Origin: Anthopleura xanthogrammica
Taxonomy: Eukaryota > Cnidaria > Anthozoa > Actiniaria > Actiniidae
Direction of reading: 5' to 3'
DNA: 64,000 nucleotides
Assembly: GCA_964019055.1 (NCBI GenBank)
Contig: OZ025214.1
Span: 8,184,858-8,248,857 of the forward strand
Shown: positions 1-11,600 of the stretch, piece after piece
Numbering within the stretch: position 1 is the stretch's first letter
Layout: every line of letters starts with the position of its first letter
Notes under the pieces: generated by a model
Database searches by the model: none
Seen by the model: the letters and a program-made list of their open reading frames with translations, nothing else
What the model was told of the DNA's origin: nothing
Program-made: the position numbers and the translations under genes

Positions 1-132
1 TTTGTAAAGCGCTTCTCTAATCGAGACCACCTGAGCTCGTCGTTATTATCTTCTATCAGAGGAGTTACAGTTAGACGCTCCAATACTGGCATTCCCCTAA
101 TCATCTTTAAAACAGCATTCATTGTGAAAAGA

Positions 133-186
133 TCAGTCCCATCAACCATAAATACTTTGAGAAAAGGTCGACTTTCACTAATGCGA
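133..186. repeat. 54-bp direct repeat, copy A (native position in the F-box/LRR gene)
   Basis: These 54 bases recur exactly at 1805-1858. Here they lie inside continuous LRR coding sequence, encoding ISESRPFLKVFMVDGTD on the minus strand, so this is the native copy. Confidence 0.9.
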
Positions 187-402
187 AGTAGCTGACTTTG
201 TTCAAACTGTTCGCATAGTCGGAGATTAAGCAGTTCAGGTTTTTCACACACCCTGAAATTTGCTAATACTTCTGTCGCTTTGTCAGACTTGACTTGGGTA
301 AATTCCAAATGAATTAAGCTCCCTCAAATCAGCCATTCGAAAGACAAAATATATATCGGTGACAAAACGATTTGTAGTTAGGTCTAAAATTTCGAGATTA
401 TA

Positions 403-409
403 TAATAAC

Positions 410-483
<74 letters not shown>
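403..483. repeat. (TAA)n microsatellite at the LINE 3' end
   Basis: An uninterrupted run of about 26 ATA/TAA triplets directly abuts the 3'UTR of the minus-strand LINE on one side and the F-box/LRR gene on the other. It is probably the element's 3' tail. Confidence 0.9.
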
Positions 484-1804
484 GCTAATTTATATAGCGC
501 CTAACTCCCTTTAGCCCAAAGGCGCTGTTTACAGATATCTATGTATAAAACTAAAAATATGTACTACGTTTTATGAAAAATAAAAGTTTTGAGTTTTTTC
601 TTAAAAAGTTCTAAACTGTTCGTGGTTCTTAAATCGAGGGGAAGTTCGTTCCACAGCTTTGGTGCAGTAACGTAGAATGCTCTTTCTCCATATCCCTTGG
701 TGTTGGAGCGAGGGATGACCAATAATTGCTTAGAGCTGGAACGCAATGTTCGAGTGGGTTTGTATTCCACCAGGAGGTCGGACAAATACGACGGAGCCAG
801 ACCGTTAAGGAACTTGAAGGTGATCAACAAAATCTTGAAAACGATACGCTTTTCAACTGGCAGCCAGTGAAGGTCCCGTAAGACTGGTGTGATATGATCA
901 TACTTTTTAGAGCCATTTATTAAACGTGCCGCTGCGTTCTGCACACTTTGAAGACGCTTGATGAGATACTTTGGAAGCCCAATTAGAAGAGAGTTGTAGT
1001 AATCCAGCTTGTTGGTAATAAAGGCATGGATTACAATTTCTAGCGACTTTTTGTCAAGATAACAACGAATACGCCAGATGTTCCTAAGATGCCAGAACGC
1101 AGTTCTACAAATGGAATTGATCTGCTTCTCAAAGGAGAGAGTCTCATCAAAGGTCACACCAATGTTGCGACAAGAAGTAGCTGGAAGTATACTCTCCTCA
1201 CCCACAATGACACTCGTGATGTCAGGACGTGGTGCATGCCGTGAATGGAATACCAGAAGTTCGGACTTATCATCATTCAGTTTCAGGTAGTTACAGGTCA
1301 TCCATATTCGAATATCTGCAACACAGGCTTCAATAGTTGACTTAAATGTAGACAGGTCATCGCTACAAGCGGGGTTGTAATGCCAAGTAGAGCTGTGTGT
1401 CATCAGCGTAGAGATGAAACTTTAGACCATGGCGTCGTATAATATCTGTTATGGGCGTAGTGTAGAGGGAGAACAGGACAGGTCCAAGGACTGATCCTTG
1501 TGGGACGCCGGAAAGTAAATCACGGGTGGAAGATACCGTATTATTTATAGTAACAGCTTGAGTTCGATGTCGTAAGTAAGATTCCATCCAATATAAAGCA
1601 TGGTCAATGATTCCATAGCGCGACTCAAGCCTAGACAATAGAGTAGTATGTTCGATAGTGTCAAAAGCAGCTGACAAATCTAGCAATAGTAGGAAAACAG
1701 CACGTCGGTTATCCAGAGCCATCAGGATGTCATTTTGTACCATTAAGAGTGCAGTCTCAGTACTGTGGAAGCATTTGTATGCCGACTGGTAGGTTTCATG
1801 GAGG
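404..1804 (-). mobile_element. 5'-truncated non-LTR retrotransposon (CR1/L2-like LINE), reverse transcriptase part
   Basis: The upstream reading frame enters the reverse transcriptase domain at YQSAYKCFHSTETALL. It continues through LDLSAAFDTIEH, the SGVPQGSVLGP block and the catalytic-type YADDTQLY. A second frame carries the thumb and C-terminal part (LKLNDDKSELLVF, GVTFDETLSF, HWLPVEKRI, KLWNELP) and ends at 564. The two frames overlap at 1363-1403, where a run of four C on the minus strand suggests a 1-nt insertion. The endonuclease and the start of RT are missing, so this is a dead, 5'-truncated copy. A short 3'UTR and a TTA/TAA microsatellite (403-483) form the 3' end, a tail style known for L2/CR1-type LINEs. 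Assignment to CR1 versus L2 is uncertain. Confidence 0.85.
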
Positions 1805-1858
1805 TCAGTCCCATCAACCATAAATACTTTGAGAAAAGGTCGACTTTCACTAATGCGA
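1805..1858. repeat. 54-bp direct repeat, copy B (filler at the LINE 5' junction)
   Basis: This is an exact copy of 133-186, placed between the F-box half of the gene and the truncated 5' end of the LINE. Flanking coding sequence reads across the insert only if this block is also removed. It therefore arrived with the insertion and is not an ordinary target-site duplication. Confidence 0.8.
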
Positions 1859-2462
1859 TTAGTGAACTTTGACAGACTTTCACATATAAAACTTATAGAG
1901 ACTCTATTTAGAAGAGGCTTGAAGTCCCCATTAAAATATAAATGCCTCATATGGTTGGAATGCCGCACAATGATAGCTTTAAAGCTCTCCATCGAATAAC
2001 AAACGGCACCACCAGTGTCATCTAATGTGAACCTCTTCCAGAGAACAGGCATATGACTCAACTCATACATCCGTTTACAACTCTTGCCCACCCCTTGAAG
2101 AATATTCCTTAAACACAAATGCTTCATAATCCTTATAATAACTTCATTTGGAAGCTCCATCAAGCCTAAAAAAGCAGACGAAAAAAATGTTTACCGCATT
2201 GGTTAATTACTATAGTCTCTATATCACGTCCAATGCAATGAGCGCTGTTTTGCATTTGCAGGCTTTCCTAGTTTAAATTAAACTTATCCAATATTTACCT
2301 GGTGGATTTTCCACAGGAATTACTGCTTCCTGAGAAATGGTAAGATCATTCACTTCTTCAGGAAAGCTTATGAAAAAAAGAGAGAAACAGCACTCAATAA
2401 CTTATCTATGTTGTTTTTTCAGGATTTTTATTTATCATCATTGGATAGACCAATTATATTTT

Positions 2463-2814
2463 TTATTATATCCATTTTGAAATCACTAGCAAATCCTGTA
2501 ATCTGATTGGCTCTCAGTAGATTGATTCAAGCACGAATCGCACTATTTTGAGTCCGAATCGCATCTTTTTGTCAGCCAATCACAATGCAACACTAGAAAA
2601 GGTAACCAATCAGGTTACAGGATTGTATGTAATCAGCCAATCAGATTACAGCAAATAAGGAACATAAAATGTAGCTTTTTTCAAGTTTGACTGCAATTTT
2701 TTGTTACAAAATGAAACAAAATGGATAATTTTAACAGCTACTTATTAATAAATACTTTTGTACTTATCACAAATTTAATGTCTATCTAGTATGATTTCAA
2801 AATGGATATAATAA
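2463..2814. mobile_element. MITE-like element with 23-bp perfect terminal inverted repeats
   Basis: The left end at 2463-2485 (TTATTATATCCATTTTGAAA and three more bases) is the exact reverse complement of 2792-2814. The roughly 350-bp interior has no coding capacity and contains several copies of a CAATCAGATTACAG-like motif. This fits a non-autonomous DNA transposon. Confidence 0.7.
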
Positions 2815-2817
2815 AGT

Positions 2818-2960
2818 GATAATTGAACTTCGTGTCGTGCAATTTTGGTCTAATATCAAACTTGCGATTACAAATCACACTCCCGCTACGCGGTCGTGTG
2901 ATTTTGTTATCGCGCGTTTGATATCAGACCAAATTGCACTCCACTTAGTTCAATTACCAT
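2818..2960. repeat. Fold-back (hairpin) element
   Basis: Two long imperfect arms face each other. GATAATTGAACTT near 2818 pairs with the GTTCAATTACC side near 2948, and TTTGGTCTAATATCAAAC pairs with GTTTGATATCAGACCAAA. The loop is the GC-rich CCCGCTACGCGG segment. It is non-coding and immediately follows the 2463-2814 element. Confidence 0.75.
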
Positions 2961-4594
2961 TATGAATAATGCAGTGTCTGGTACACTATGTGTATACGTC
3001 AGCTATGTGTCTGTCCTCTTATCCAAGTAACTATGTCTTATCGAATCAAAATCAATTTAATACTGTTTAGCAGTGAAAAATTTCAAATTTTGCACGCACA
3101 ATCAAAGTGCAGGAATATTTGTTTGTATTTGACTAGGACAATAAAGGTTTGATGAAGTGAAGAATACCCTCACCTTATAATTAATGCAGACAACATTACA
3201 TAAACACACTGTTGTGAGTGGCGGGAAATTGAGCTATAAACACGTCTGCTCGCCTCCAACACATTTTATTCTCGTAAGGGATGTATTTCTTTATTGCTAG
3301 CAATTTCTAATAGAGAATTTACTTTAGTTTTTCTGATGATAATGTACGTGACAGTTTGGTAAACTATTAGAAAAATAAAGTGGAATTTAAAGTGAAAGTT
3401 GACAGACTAGAAGCAAAGCAACCATATAAACGAGCGACTCGGCCAGCTTCGCTTTGAAAGCTTTGGAAGATAGAACCAAATCTCTGCTAGAAAAATTGTA
3501 ATCTCAATAACATGCTCAACCTCATCCACAACCTAGACAAAGTTTTTGGCTTCTTCGGTAGGATTTCACTTTCTTCTCTTGCACTTGCAGAACAACTAGA
3601 GTCGTCGTCTTCGTGGCTTCAACGACAATAAGACTGTACTCAGAATTCAAGCAATCATTTACTTTAACTTTACAGAAAAAAATAGAAAACTTAGTTTTCT
3701 TACCTAACTTTCTTGAAAAACAGCTGAATCGAGCTTTGGTTGGACATATTTTTAAGAAGTGTATCGTCCTCGGTGTAAATCCTCGAGACTCGACCAAGAC
3801 CCAAGACACACGGAGACACCGAGCATGGCGATACAGGTGTAAAACGCCGGTGATAAACAGCGTGGGCTCATAAGGCAGCAGCCTTTATAGTCCGGATTTG
3901 AAATAATGAAAAAAAAAAAAAACTCGCGTATTGTAAGACTCTAAATTATAGATAACTTTTTTTTATCAACGTAAACAACAATTGCCTTTAAAAAAAGAAA
4001 AAGAAAAAAACGAACCAAAATGGGGGGTGGCTAGCCACCTATTCACCCCCCCCCCCCCCCCCCCCCCCAGATCCGCCCCTGGAATCGTAGTCTTAATCAA
4101 CTCTTACGACACATATTTCGTTTCCCAAGTATTAAAATCCGTAAACATGCTTCAGATATGGTAGAAAGTTGAAAAATACCAAGCGGAGAGAAATGGCGGG
4201 GAATGAGTTCTGTTGTCTCGAAAGGCTTTCCGTCCAGAACAAGAATTAAGATAATATTTTTAATACTAGCATCACGAATCAGAATCAAAGTATTTTAGTA
4301 TAATAGTATGATACTTACCCAGTCACAAAGTTATTTCGCCGAAGTCAAACGACAAATGAAGTCTCATCCAAACCGAATCATCAACACGATGAAGCGAAGT
4401 GCTGTGATTCATCGATTCTTGGAAATACTATACCACAGGAAGCCCAAAGGAATTGATATATGCCTTACAAAAATTGTATGGAAATATGGAGGCAATGTCG
4501 GTACGCTATACTTGCTTTGCTTGTTCGTCCTGTCTTATTGATATTTATTCGTGCTCATTTTTTTACTATTCTGATATAATATAAGAAGAAAGAG
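2961..4594. other. Intergenic stretch without a supportable gene
   Basis: Short overlapping open frames at 3522-3873 show no recognisable domain. A poly-C run at about 4048-4068, followed by AGATCCGCCCCTGG, resembles transposon debris seen again near 54300 and 56490. A small open frame at 4308-4541 on the plus strand cannot be tied to a family. Low-complexity A-rich tracts occur at 3907-3922 and 3990-4012. Confidence 0.6.
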
Positions 4595-4599
4595 TTACT

Positions 4600-5582
4600 G
4601 TTTATGTCCTGGGAAGTGATTTTTACCCCACCAATCTTGGAAGTTTTTCTTTAAGTGTACAGAGAGCGGTGTGTTGAAACACACAACTAGAATCCTCTCC
4701 CATCCTTTCTGTTCAATAATTTCACGGGCTAATTCTTTGACTTTTGTCTTCAAGAGCACAGTTTTGCTACTCCCAGCTGGACCAGCCCACCACTGCTCTG
4801 CTCCAGCAGTCAGCTTACATTTCAACTGAGTGTTCTGGAGTGTGGAAATGAACGATTTGCTTGTGCGTTTCGTCAATTTGAGAGCTGGTTGTTGAAGATG
4901 AACCACATAGAGCCACAAACCTGCAGAGATTAATGCTAAATTAATACTAGTAGTTCGGACACCAAACCAGTGCACACTGATCAGAGGTGGAGGGAATTTG
5001 CAGTCAACAGGGCACCAAGTCCATCGGGTTGACTTGCCACTGCGTCACCAACTATCAAGTATGATCAACCTTTATGTGACATTCAGTCCATCTACATGTT
5101 CACAAATTAGAATTTTTGATGAAGATCTAAGCAATTATTATATCTGTGGTTTCGTCGCAACAAAAGGTTATTTCTTACCTCACTAGAAGAGCTTCATAAA
5201 GTTCTTCACTCATGACCCTATTATTGCTGTTGACCACTTTGTTATCCCACCATTTTTTAAAGGATTTCTTGTCCTTGCAGTCATTCATGAAAACTCCCCT
5301 GGGATCAATGGAGGTCCTGCGTTGACAATTCGGCATTACAACAAAGCCAGGATAATTGTATAGGTCTCTTTCCATGTTCTCTGGTTGTAACCGGTCTGTA
5401 AAGCAACCATTAAGGAAGGTTTTTATGGATTCCCTGTCCTTGTCGATTTGCCATATGGCTTTCTTGAAGGCTTGACCATCTTCTCATTTACTGCTTTTCA
5501 CCTGTAGAAATATGAATCCATACTCGCGATGGATGATCACAAAATCGTGTTCCCCTTTGTTCCCCTGAAGATTCACTAATAG
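4600..5582 (-). pseudogene. Decayed nuclease/superfamily-1-helicase-like gene
   Basis: One exon (5582-5179; acceptor before 5582, donor GTAAGA after 5179) encodes GEHDFVIIHREYGFIFLQVK, a pattern like the PD-(D/E)XK core of NERD-type nucleases. It is followed by a TGA in frame (SSK*EDGQAFKK) and then continuous coding to YEALLVR. The next exon (4920 down to about 4600) starts in phase and reads to HTPEHSVEM before a stop. The P-loop GPAGSSKTVLL and RILVVCFNTPLSVHLKKNF lie in another frame. P-loop plus ILVVCFN fits motifs I and Ia of UvrD-like helicases. At least one stop and one frame break imply a pseudogene. Family assignment rests on motifs only. Confidence 0.5.
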
Positions 5583-8500
5583 CTACAGAATGATAATATA
5601 TATAACAAGTGTATTTAGAAGTAGATATAATGTTATAGGTTTAACATATGCTGCTCGGCATCTCAACCCCCGCGGGACAGGGCGTGGAATTCAAAATATT
5701 CACATGCATGGTGTTAAAATTAGCATTTTTCCCCGATCCCCAGGGGGAAATGTTTTTAAGTAATGGTCCTATTAAGAACTAGGCAGGCAAACGGCAATGG
5801 AATGCAGAAAGGTGCTAATTGTGTATTTTCTAATCCGTCCATCTCATTGGTTAAAACATGAAAATCTGCCATAATTTCAAAACTAAGCGGATTTTTTAAT
5901 ATTTTATTTGATATCTGATTCCCTTTTCATCTAAGATTTCCTGACCCTTTATGTATCAAAATTTCTATGTGGGGAACATATCGAATTATGAACGTCTTTT
6001 GGCTATGGTTTTGAGCGCTTATGATTGGACGAGATCTTTTAGTACAAAAGAAACTTTGTTCCAAAACAGAGTTTTTGCACGTTTTATTTTTAAAATGTGT
6101 AACCTATAGGCTGATATACTTTCAGTCTGAAAACTAAGATATTCTTATGTGGGGAAGTTGCTATTGCCGCAGAACAATAGCGAGTTGCCTACTTCTTACG
6201 CGCATTGTTACTTAAATCCCGGCCATCACGGCTCTTGACCATGCGGTTTGGATCAGTTTCACAAAATCTATTTCTAGGGATATTTGCTCCGAACCCATTG
6301 CATGTTTAACTGAGCTTATGTTATTTTTCAGTGGCATCCGCCCTCTTTGACAAGCAGGTGATTGCTTCCGCTTTACATATCCCCGCTTTAGACAGTGTTT
6401 AGACGTCCGGCGTTTTGAACTGAATACTCGTTAATTTCTGAATTTCCCGTCTCACTGTTAACTACGCGTTAAGGTAGAGCTACCTTAAATCCTCGGTCTC
6501 GTTAATATTCCTCTAGCTGTCCCAGGGGTCGGGGCACTAGTGCATAAACCTGATAAACCGTTTATATGTGCTATACCGGGTATATGTGTCGCGTGCCGAC
6601 TATATAACATTGCACCAAGGATAACAACATTTAAATCGCCATATTTATTGGGGTCTACAAGTATTTGTTTACATCAAAATGTGTTTGGTTTCCTTTTCAG
6701 CCATCTTGATTGATTCGAATGAAACGTACAAAGGCCGTGAAAAATCCATACCCAACATTCCAATTATCTTTGCCAAACAAGGCAAAATACTTCAACTTTT
6801 TCAGAAGACTGAATAATAGGTCAAGCTGACAACAGACGTATTTGACCTTTTAAGATGCTGGGCGATGGTTGAAACAACAAAGGTTTTTTGTATAGGATAA
6901 TTCCTGGAACCAATTTGTGTACGTTTAATTTTCACTTTCATGCTAATGTAAGATCATGTAATCATGACGGGTCGAAGTGGGGAAAATAATATAGACTTGA
7001 TATGTGAAATATTATTACTCGAGTTGCATTTGATTGATTTAGTTTTCCACATAAAGTTTAATTATTCTGCATAATTTTGCATAATTTAATTTTTTGGCGG
7101 GAAACCAGCACGACTGATGAACTTGGTCTTTAAAACAAACTAGCGTACACGAGTCTTGGAGCGTACACTGGGTTGCCTGTGCAAGTATTCTAGAGCTCGA
7201 TTATGAACATTCCAAGACTCGCCAAATCTCCAAGCTAATCTTTACTTATTTCGCGTAGGAGTTTTCCTTTCCTGTGGAGAACAATTACAACCTTTTATCC
7301 TACTTTTCTAGTAGGACGACAGGTTTGATTGCGTTACTAACGCGTTTTAACGCACGAGTATTGTTACTTGTTTAACTATACTACGTTGAGCTACTGAGAC
7401 TAGCATGTCTGATGAAATAACTATATCTATTTCAGGATCGAAACTGCTCACTGCCAAATAAGCAATTTTATATCAAAATGAAATTTTGGTTATAGAGCAT
7501 TTTCACCCTTCCCTTCTCCTCCCCTTTTCCTCCCCAGCACTCCTCCTCTCGCGAGGGCCTGCTACGCAGGCTAAACAGTGTTGAGTGCCGTGCCCCCTTG
7601 TTTGTCTAATTTCTTAGCAACCATTCTAATTTTTTTGTCAGTATTACCCAAGAGACATCTGTGCCAAAATTGATGCTTTTATTCAAACGTGCACGACAAA
7701 AAAGGCAATAATGACAATAACAGTACTAACAACTTAACAACAGCAAAGGAATAAAAACAATAACAATATAGGCCTTGTCAGGAAGAATAGAAAACTGGGC
7801 CTTTTTGCTAAAATCTGCTTCCCTTGTAGAGACTGTGCCAAGTAAGATACTGTAGGGGGTAGACAGGAATCGGTTTCACAATGACGATTTGCGAACAAAA
7901 TCAGCAAAGGCCAAAGTATCGAAAACGAAAACAAAAAAATAATAATAATAAAAATAAATAAATAAATAAATAAAAGCTTGAGGTGGTATACGTTTTAAGT
8001 CACCCATCCAAGTATGATCTCGCTCAATCGGGCTTGACTCAGTGTCTTGGAAGTTCAGTTTTTATCCAATGTTAAGTCTATGGTTTTCAAGATAAAAGTT
8101 TTAACCCTTTTACACTAAACGATTATTCTGCTCTTTGTACAACATGAGATACGATTTGACTGAGTAGGCTTTGTTATTAGCTGTAACTTGCCTTTAGAGG
8201 TCTTTTTAAAAGCCGATATGCATGAGCTCGAAATTATAGCACAAAGCATGATGGGAAAGTGAGTTCTTACGCCTTTTTGGCTCCTGTAAAAAATCATCTG
8301 ACAATTTTTCCTTCGACATTTTCTATGAAATTAAAAGGATTTCAGCAGACGAAATAATAGGGTAATTTTTTTCTTATAGTTCATTTGATTTCCCTGTTTC
8401 ATTTTTAAAGAACTCACTTACCGAGAGTGCTTTGTGAGCTTTGAGGCACATTGTCTATTACCAGTAGAAAACTGATAAAAATATCAAAAAATAGATTTCA

Positions 8501-8620
8501 AGTATTGTTGGTTGGTGTAATACTAACTTAGGTAGTGTGAGTGATGACTGAGTGATGATCATGATGAATGAAATGTAGTAATTAATATCGAAGTTTTATA
8601 TCAGTCTGGAAAAAGCCGAA
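5583..8620. other. Intergenic stretch, no gene seen
   Basis: No open frame with recognisable domains. A low-complexity AATA/AAATA tract lies at about 7936-7974. The region separates the decayed helicase-like gene from the 3' end of the P450 gene. Confidence 0.6.
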
Positions 8621-11600
8621 CTAGCGCTGGTTGAACTTGATAAGCACGTCTTTGTCAGGAGCCAGCAGTCCTCTGGTCACTGATTTAACGTCATTCATGG
8701 ACTCAAGATGAAAGAGTTGAATGATCTGAAACAATAAATAAATGTTTATAAATTAGCAATGCACCTCTTTACCTTGGGTGTGATGTTTTCCCATTTCAGA
8801 CGTGTTATTCTCTTCAGAATAAAATTCTTTGTTTGAGTTGTATCAAGAGAGCATAAATAAGAGAGGGAAACTTCTTAATACCGCGCGCGCCATGTGAATT
8901 CCCGGTTGCGCTATTTTTAGCATCAGCGTACAAACAATTTTCGCCATACCCTACTCCTGTGCGTCAAAAATTGTGTGCTTCATCCAAACCTGGAAGTAGC
9001 GAAAGAATGTAAAGATTTTTTGAGAAAAATATAAATTTCGCGTCTTTTTGAGTGTTCAACAGCCTCAGTTGTGTTTTATCAGTGAACAGAACATAGCCAA
9101 TCCTGATCTTTTTGCTTTATCTAATAGATTTTGTCGGAAAAAAGTGAGAAAATCGACGAAAAGTATGTTGTTTTTGAGCGAGCGCACATGTCCACGCCAT
9201 CAAAAAATTAAAAACCAACCGACTTTGGTATTAATTAGTTTCCCTCTCTTATTTATGCTCTCTTGCTTGTATCCATATTCATGTGTCTTCTCATGCGCAA
9301 CCGCTAAACAATGAAATGAAAAACACTACACCCAAGGCAAAGAAATATATTGGGAATCACACGACGAGCAGCCTTTTCCTGCAGTGGCTAAAAATGCGGC
9401 AGAAAAATACTAAGCAATAATTTGACAGTCTTGAAAGAAGTAAAGATCAGACAAAATTGTAAGTAAACGCTGAGCGCTTCCATCGAAAACGTATACATTT
9501 GAAAACATTCTCCAAAGGAAACATTTCAAAACGAATGCCTATCGTATTTCTGTGGATAGGAGAAAACGGAGGGTTTTGCAAAAAGCGCTCACTTCATCCA
9601 CGCCGGTACGTCTGTTTTTCGCATGCGCAGATGGTGATATTAATTGCATCATTTCCGATCGCATCTTCGTTTGTGAAAACACTATGAAAACGCTAGTGTG
9701 GACGCGAAGCTTTCGATGCATTTTCGGTGAGACGAAAACCGAGCGTTTCGAAAACGCATCAGTGTGGACGTGGCCTTGTACACTAAAGTGAGCTGATTAG
9801 CTAAAGGTTATTTGCTACAGAATACGAAGAAACACAAAAACGAGAACATGGGAATTACAAAGATAACTCTCAACTAACATGGCTAAGTTACATAAAGAGG
9901 ATTTTCTCAGATATGCTGGAGCATCTTGTATCCGGAACTGAAAGTTAGTTGGAACGCGTGTTCCCTCAATTTCAAGTGTAGTGCATTGAAGTCAAAGATG
10001 CACACCGAAGATCCGTTGAAACCTGCCTGGAAGCCTCAAAAATGTTGCGCATTTTCTTCAAATTATTGGATGAGGTTGAGCATCTAAATCATCAATACTG
10101 AGGTTTGTTTTATTTGCTGAGTCCATCTATAGACACAAGCTGGTATAAATTCCTCTACATAAACAAGATAAGGTAACATTTGTAAAACTGAAAGAACATT
10201 TTAAGATAAATGTACTAAATACAAACCCTTGAGAAAAGTAGATACATCTCCATTTCAGCAACTCTACGACCTGGAAAACAATAAATGTTATGTAAAGACA
10301 ACTAGCATCACTTTCATTTCCGGGTAATTTATTTTATTCGTTTATCATAGGGTTTTATTGCTTTGTTCAGCTAAACAGCAAATTTGCTGTCAACACTTTT
10401 CTATGTTCATTACAAATCATGACATGTGTTCTCTACCCTCATACCCGTAAACTATGGAAAGGAAACAAAGGAGAGGGAGGGAGAGAGAAACAGAAGGGAC
10501 AAGGGAGAAGTAGGAGGCAAAACCTGTAGTCCACATGTTTCTTAATAGAGATTGTGAAAAAGCCAAATCATCTTATTTTATTTTATTAATCTTAGTATTT
10601 TATAGTTTTCTTCAGATAAAAAGCAAATTTGCTGTGAACATTCCTTCTGACATTGTAAATCATGACATGATTGGTAAGCTGGGCCAAGCCTTTATCCTGA
10701 AAGAAGCTATCTAGAAAGTTCTTACCCAAGCACATGCGAACACCAAATCCAAAGGGAAGAGATGCAAAAGGATGGTAATCTGGATGGGATTCATCACCTC
10801 TCAACCACCTCTCTGGTTTGTAGGACAGGGGATCATCAAATAGATCAGGATCTCGACCCATCGCGTAAATCGGTATACGAACCATCGCCTGACACAAGAA
10901 CAGATAACACCTTCAATTCTCTCATACATTGTTCTTACATTGCACAGCGAAAAGAAATAGTATTCACCACTTTCACATTCCCATAATGCTTTGCGTTTTT
11001 GGGGGGCAACAATAGCAAAAAATATTCGAAAATTCAAAACTTTTCATGCAGATGCTGAGTATGTTTGCTATTATCATTGAAAAATCCAGTATCAGTTTAA
11101 TCAAAGTTAATTCCACACGCATGGGAGAATGAAACGTTTGGTGTTACAGACAATGTATGGACTTACAAAGAAATGTCATGACTTTTACTCGTAAAATATC
11201 TTTCTTTCTGGTTTTTGTGAATTCTGGTAGCCGAATCTATCATAGATGGATAAGTGTTTTTGGATGTTTTTTCCTTCAATTCTTATTAATCTTCATGGTA
11301 ATATTAACGATTTTGTCTCGTTGTTGCCCCAAAAAACGCAAAGCATTATGGGAATGTGAAAGTGGTGAATCCGGGATGTTTACACTTTTGTTTGGCCTTT
11401 AAAAGCTTATGAAATCACAAATTGAATTAAAAATCATCCTGTGGAAATGAAATGCAATTCTAAAATTGTTTGCGTGAGACTTTTATCAAAGCCCTAAAAC
11501 TTGACTAGAATCGAAATAATTAAATAAAAATAAATAAATAAACAAATAGGAATTAACAGTGGATTCCACAGAGTGGCTCTTCTTCCACTGGATTCCAATT

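Larger units (their letters stand above)
1..2163 (-). pseudogene. F-box/leucine-rich-repeat protein gene, interrupted by a LINE (partial, runs off the left edge)
   Basis: The start is the ATG of MELPNEVIIRIMKHL. An F-box fills about residues 1-45, with the typical pattern LPNEV, then CKRMYEL and LWKRF. The reading continues to SLSKFTN near 1858. It resumes at 399 as LEILDLTTNRF, MADLREL, KPELLNLRL and RGMPVLERLTV, which are leucine-rich-repeat-like strands, and is open to position 1. The two halves join in frame once the insert is removed. F-box/LRR proteins are substrate receptors of SCF ubiquitin ligases. The copy is damaged by the LINE at about 404-1804 plus a 54-bp filler, and by a likely 1-nt insertion near 312-316 (between LREL and IHLEF in the expected frame). 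It is probably a dead paralog of a multigene family, but a sequencing error could explain the 1-nt lesion. Confidence 0.7.

Noticed and set aside
404..1804. Retroviral or LTR-type reverse transcriptase
   Set aside because: The RT motifs and C-terminal part (HWLPVEKRI, LWNELP) are LINE-like. There are no LTRs, protease, integrase or envelope.
1805..1858. Ordinary target-site duplication of the LINE
   Set aside because: The matching copy at 133-186 does not touch the LINE 3' end. About 215 bp of gene sequence and the microsatellite separate them, and the coding frame joins elsewhere.
3522..3873. Overlapping 95-aa and 86-aa frames on opposite strands
   Set aside because: No recognisable family, no splice partners, and mutual overlap; at most one could be real and nothing favours either.
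4308..4541. 77-aa plus-strand frame
   Set aside because: Basic composition but no motif, and no supporting exon nearby.
9048..9314. 88-aa frame in a P450 intron
   Set aside because: It falls within the 8845-9266 MITE, and the truncated copy at 20701 does not preserve the frame.
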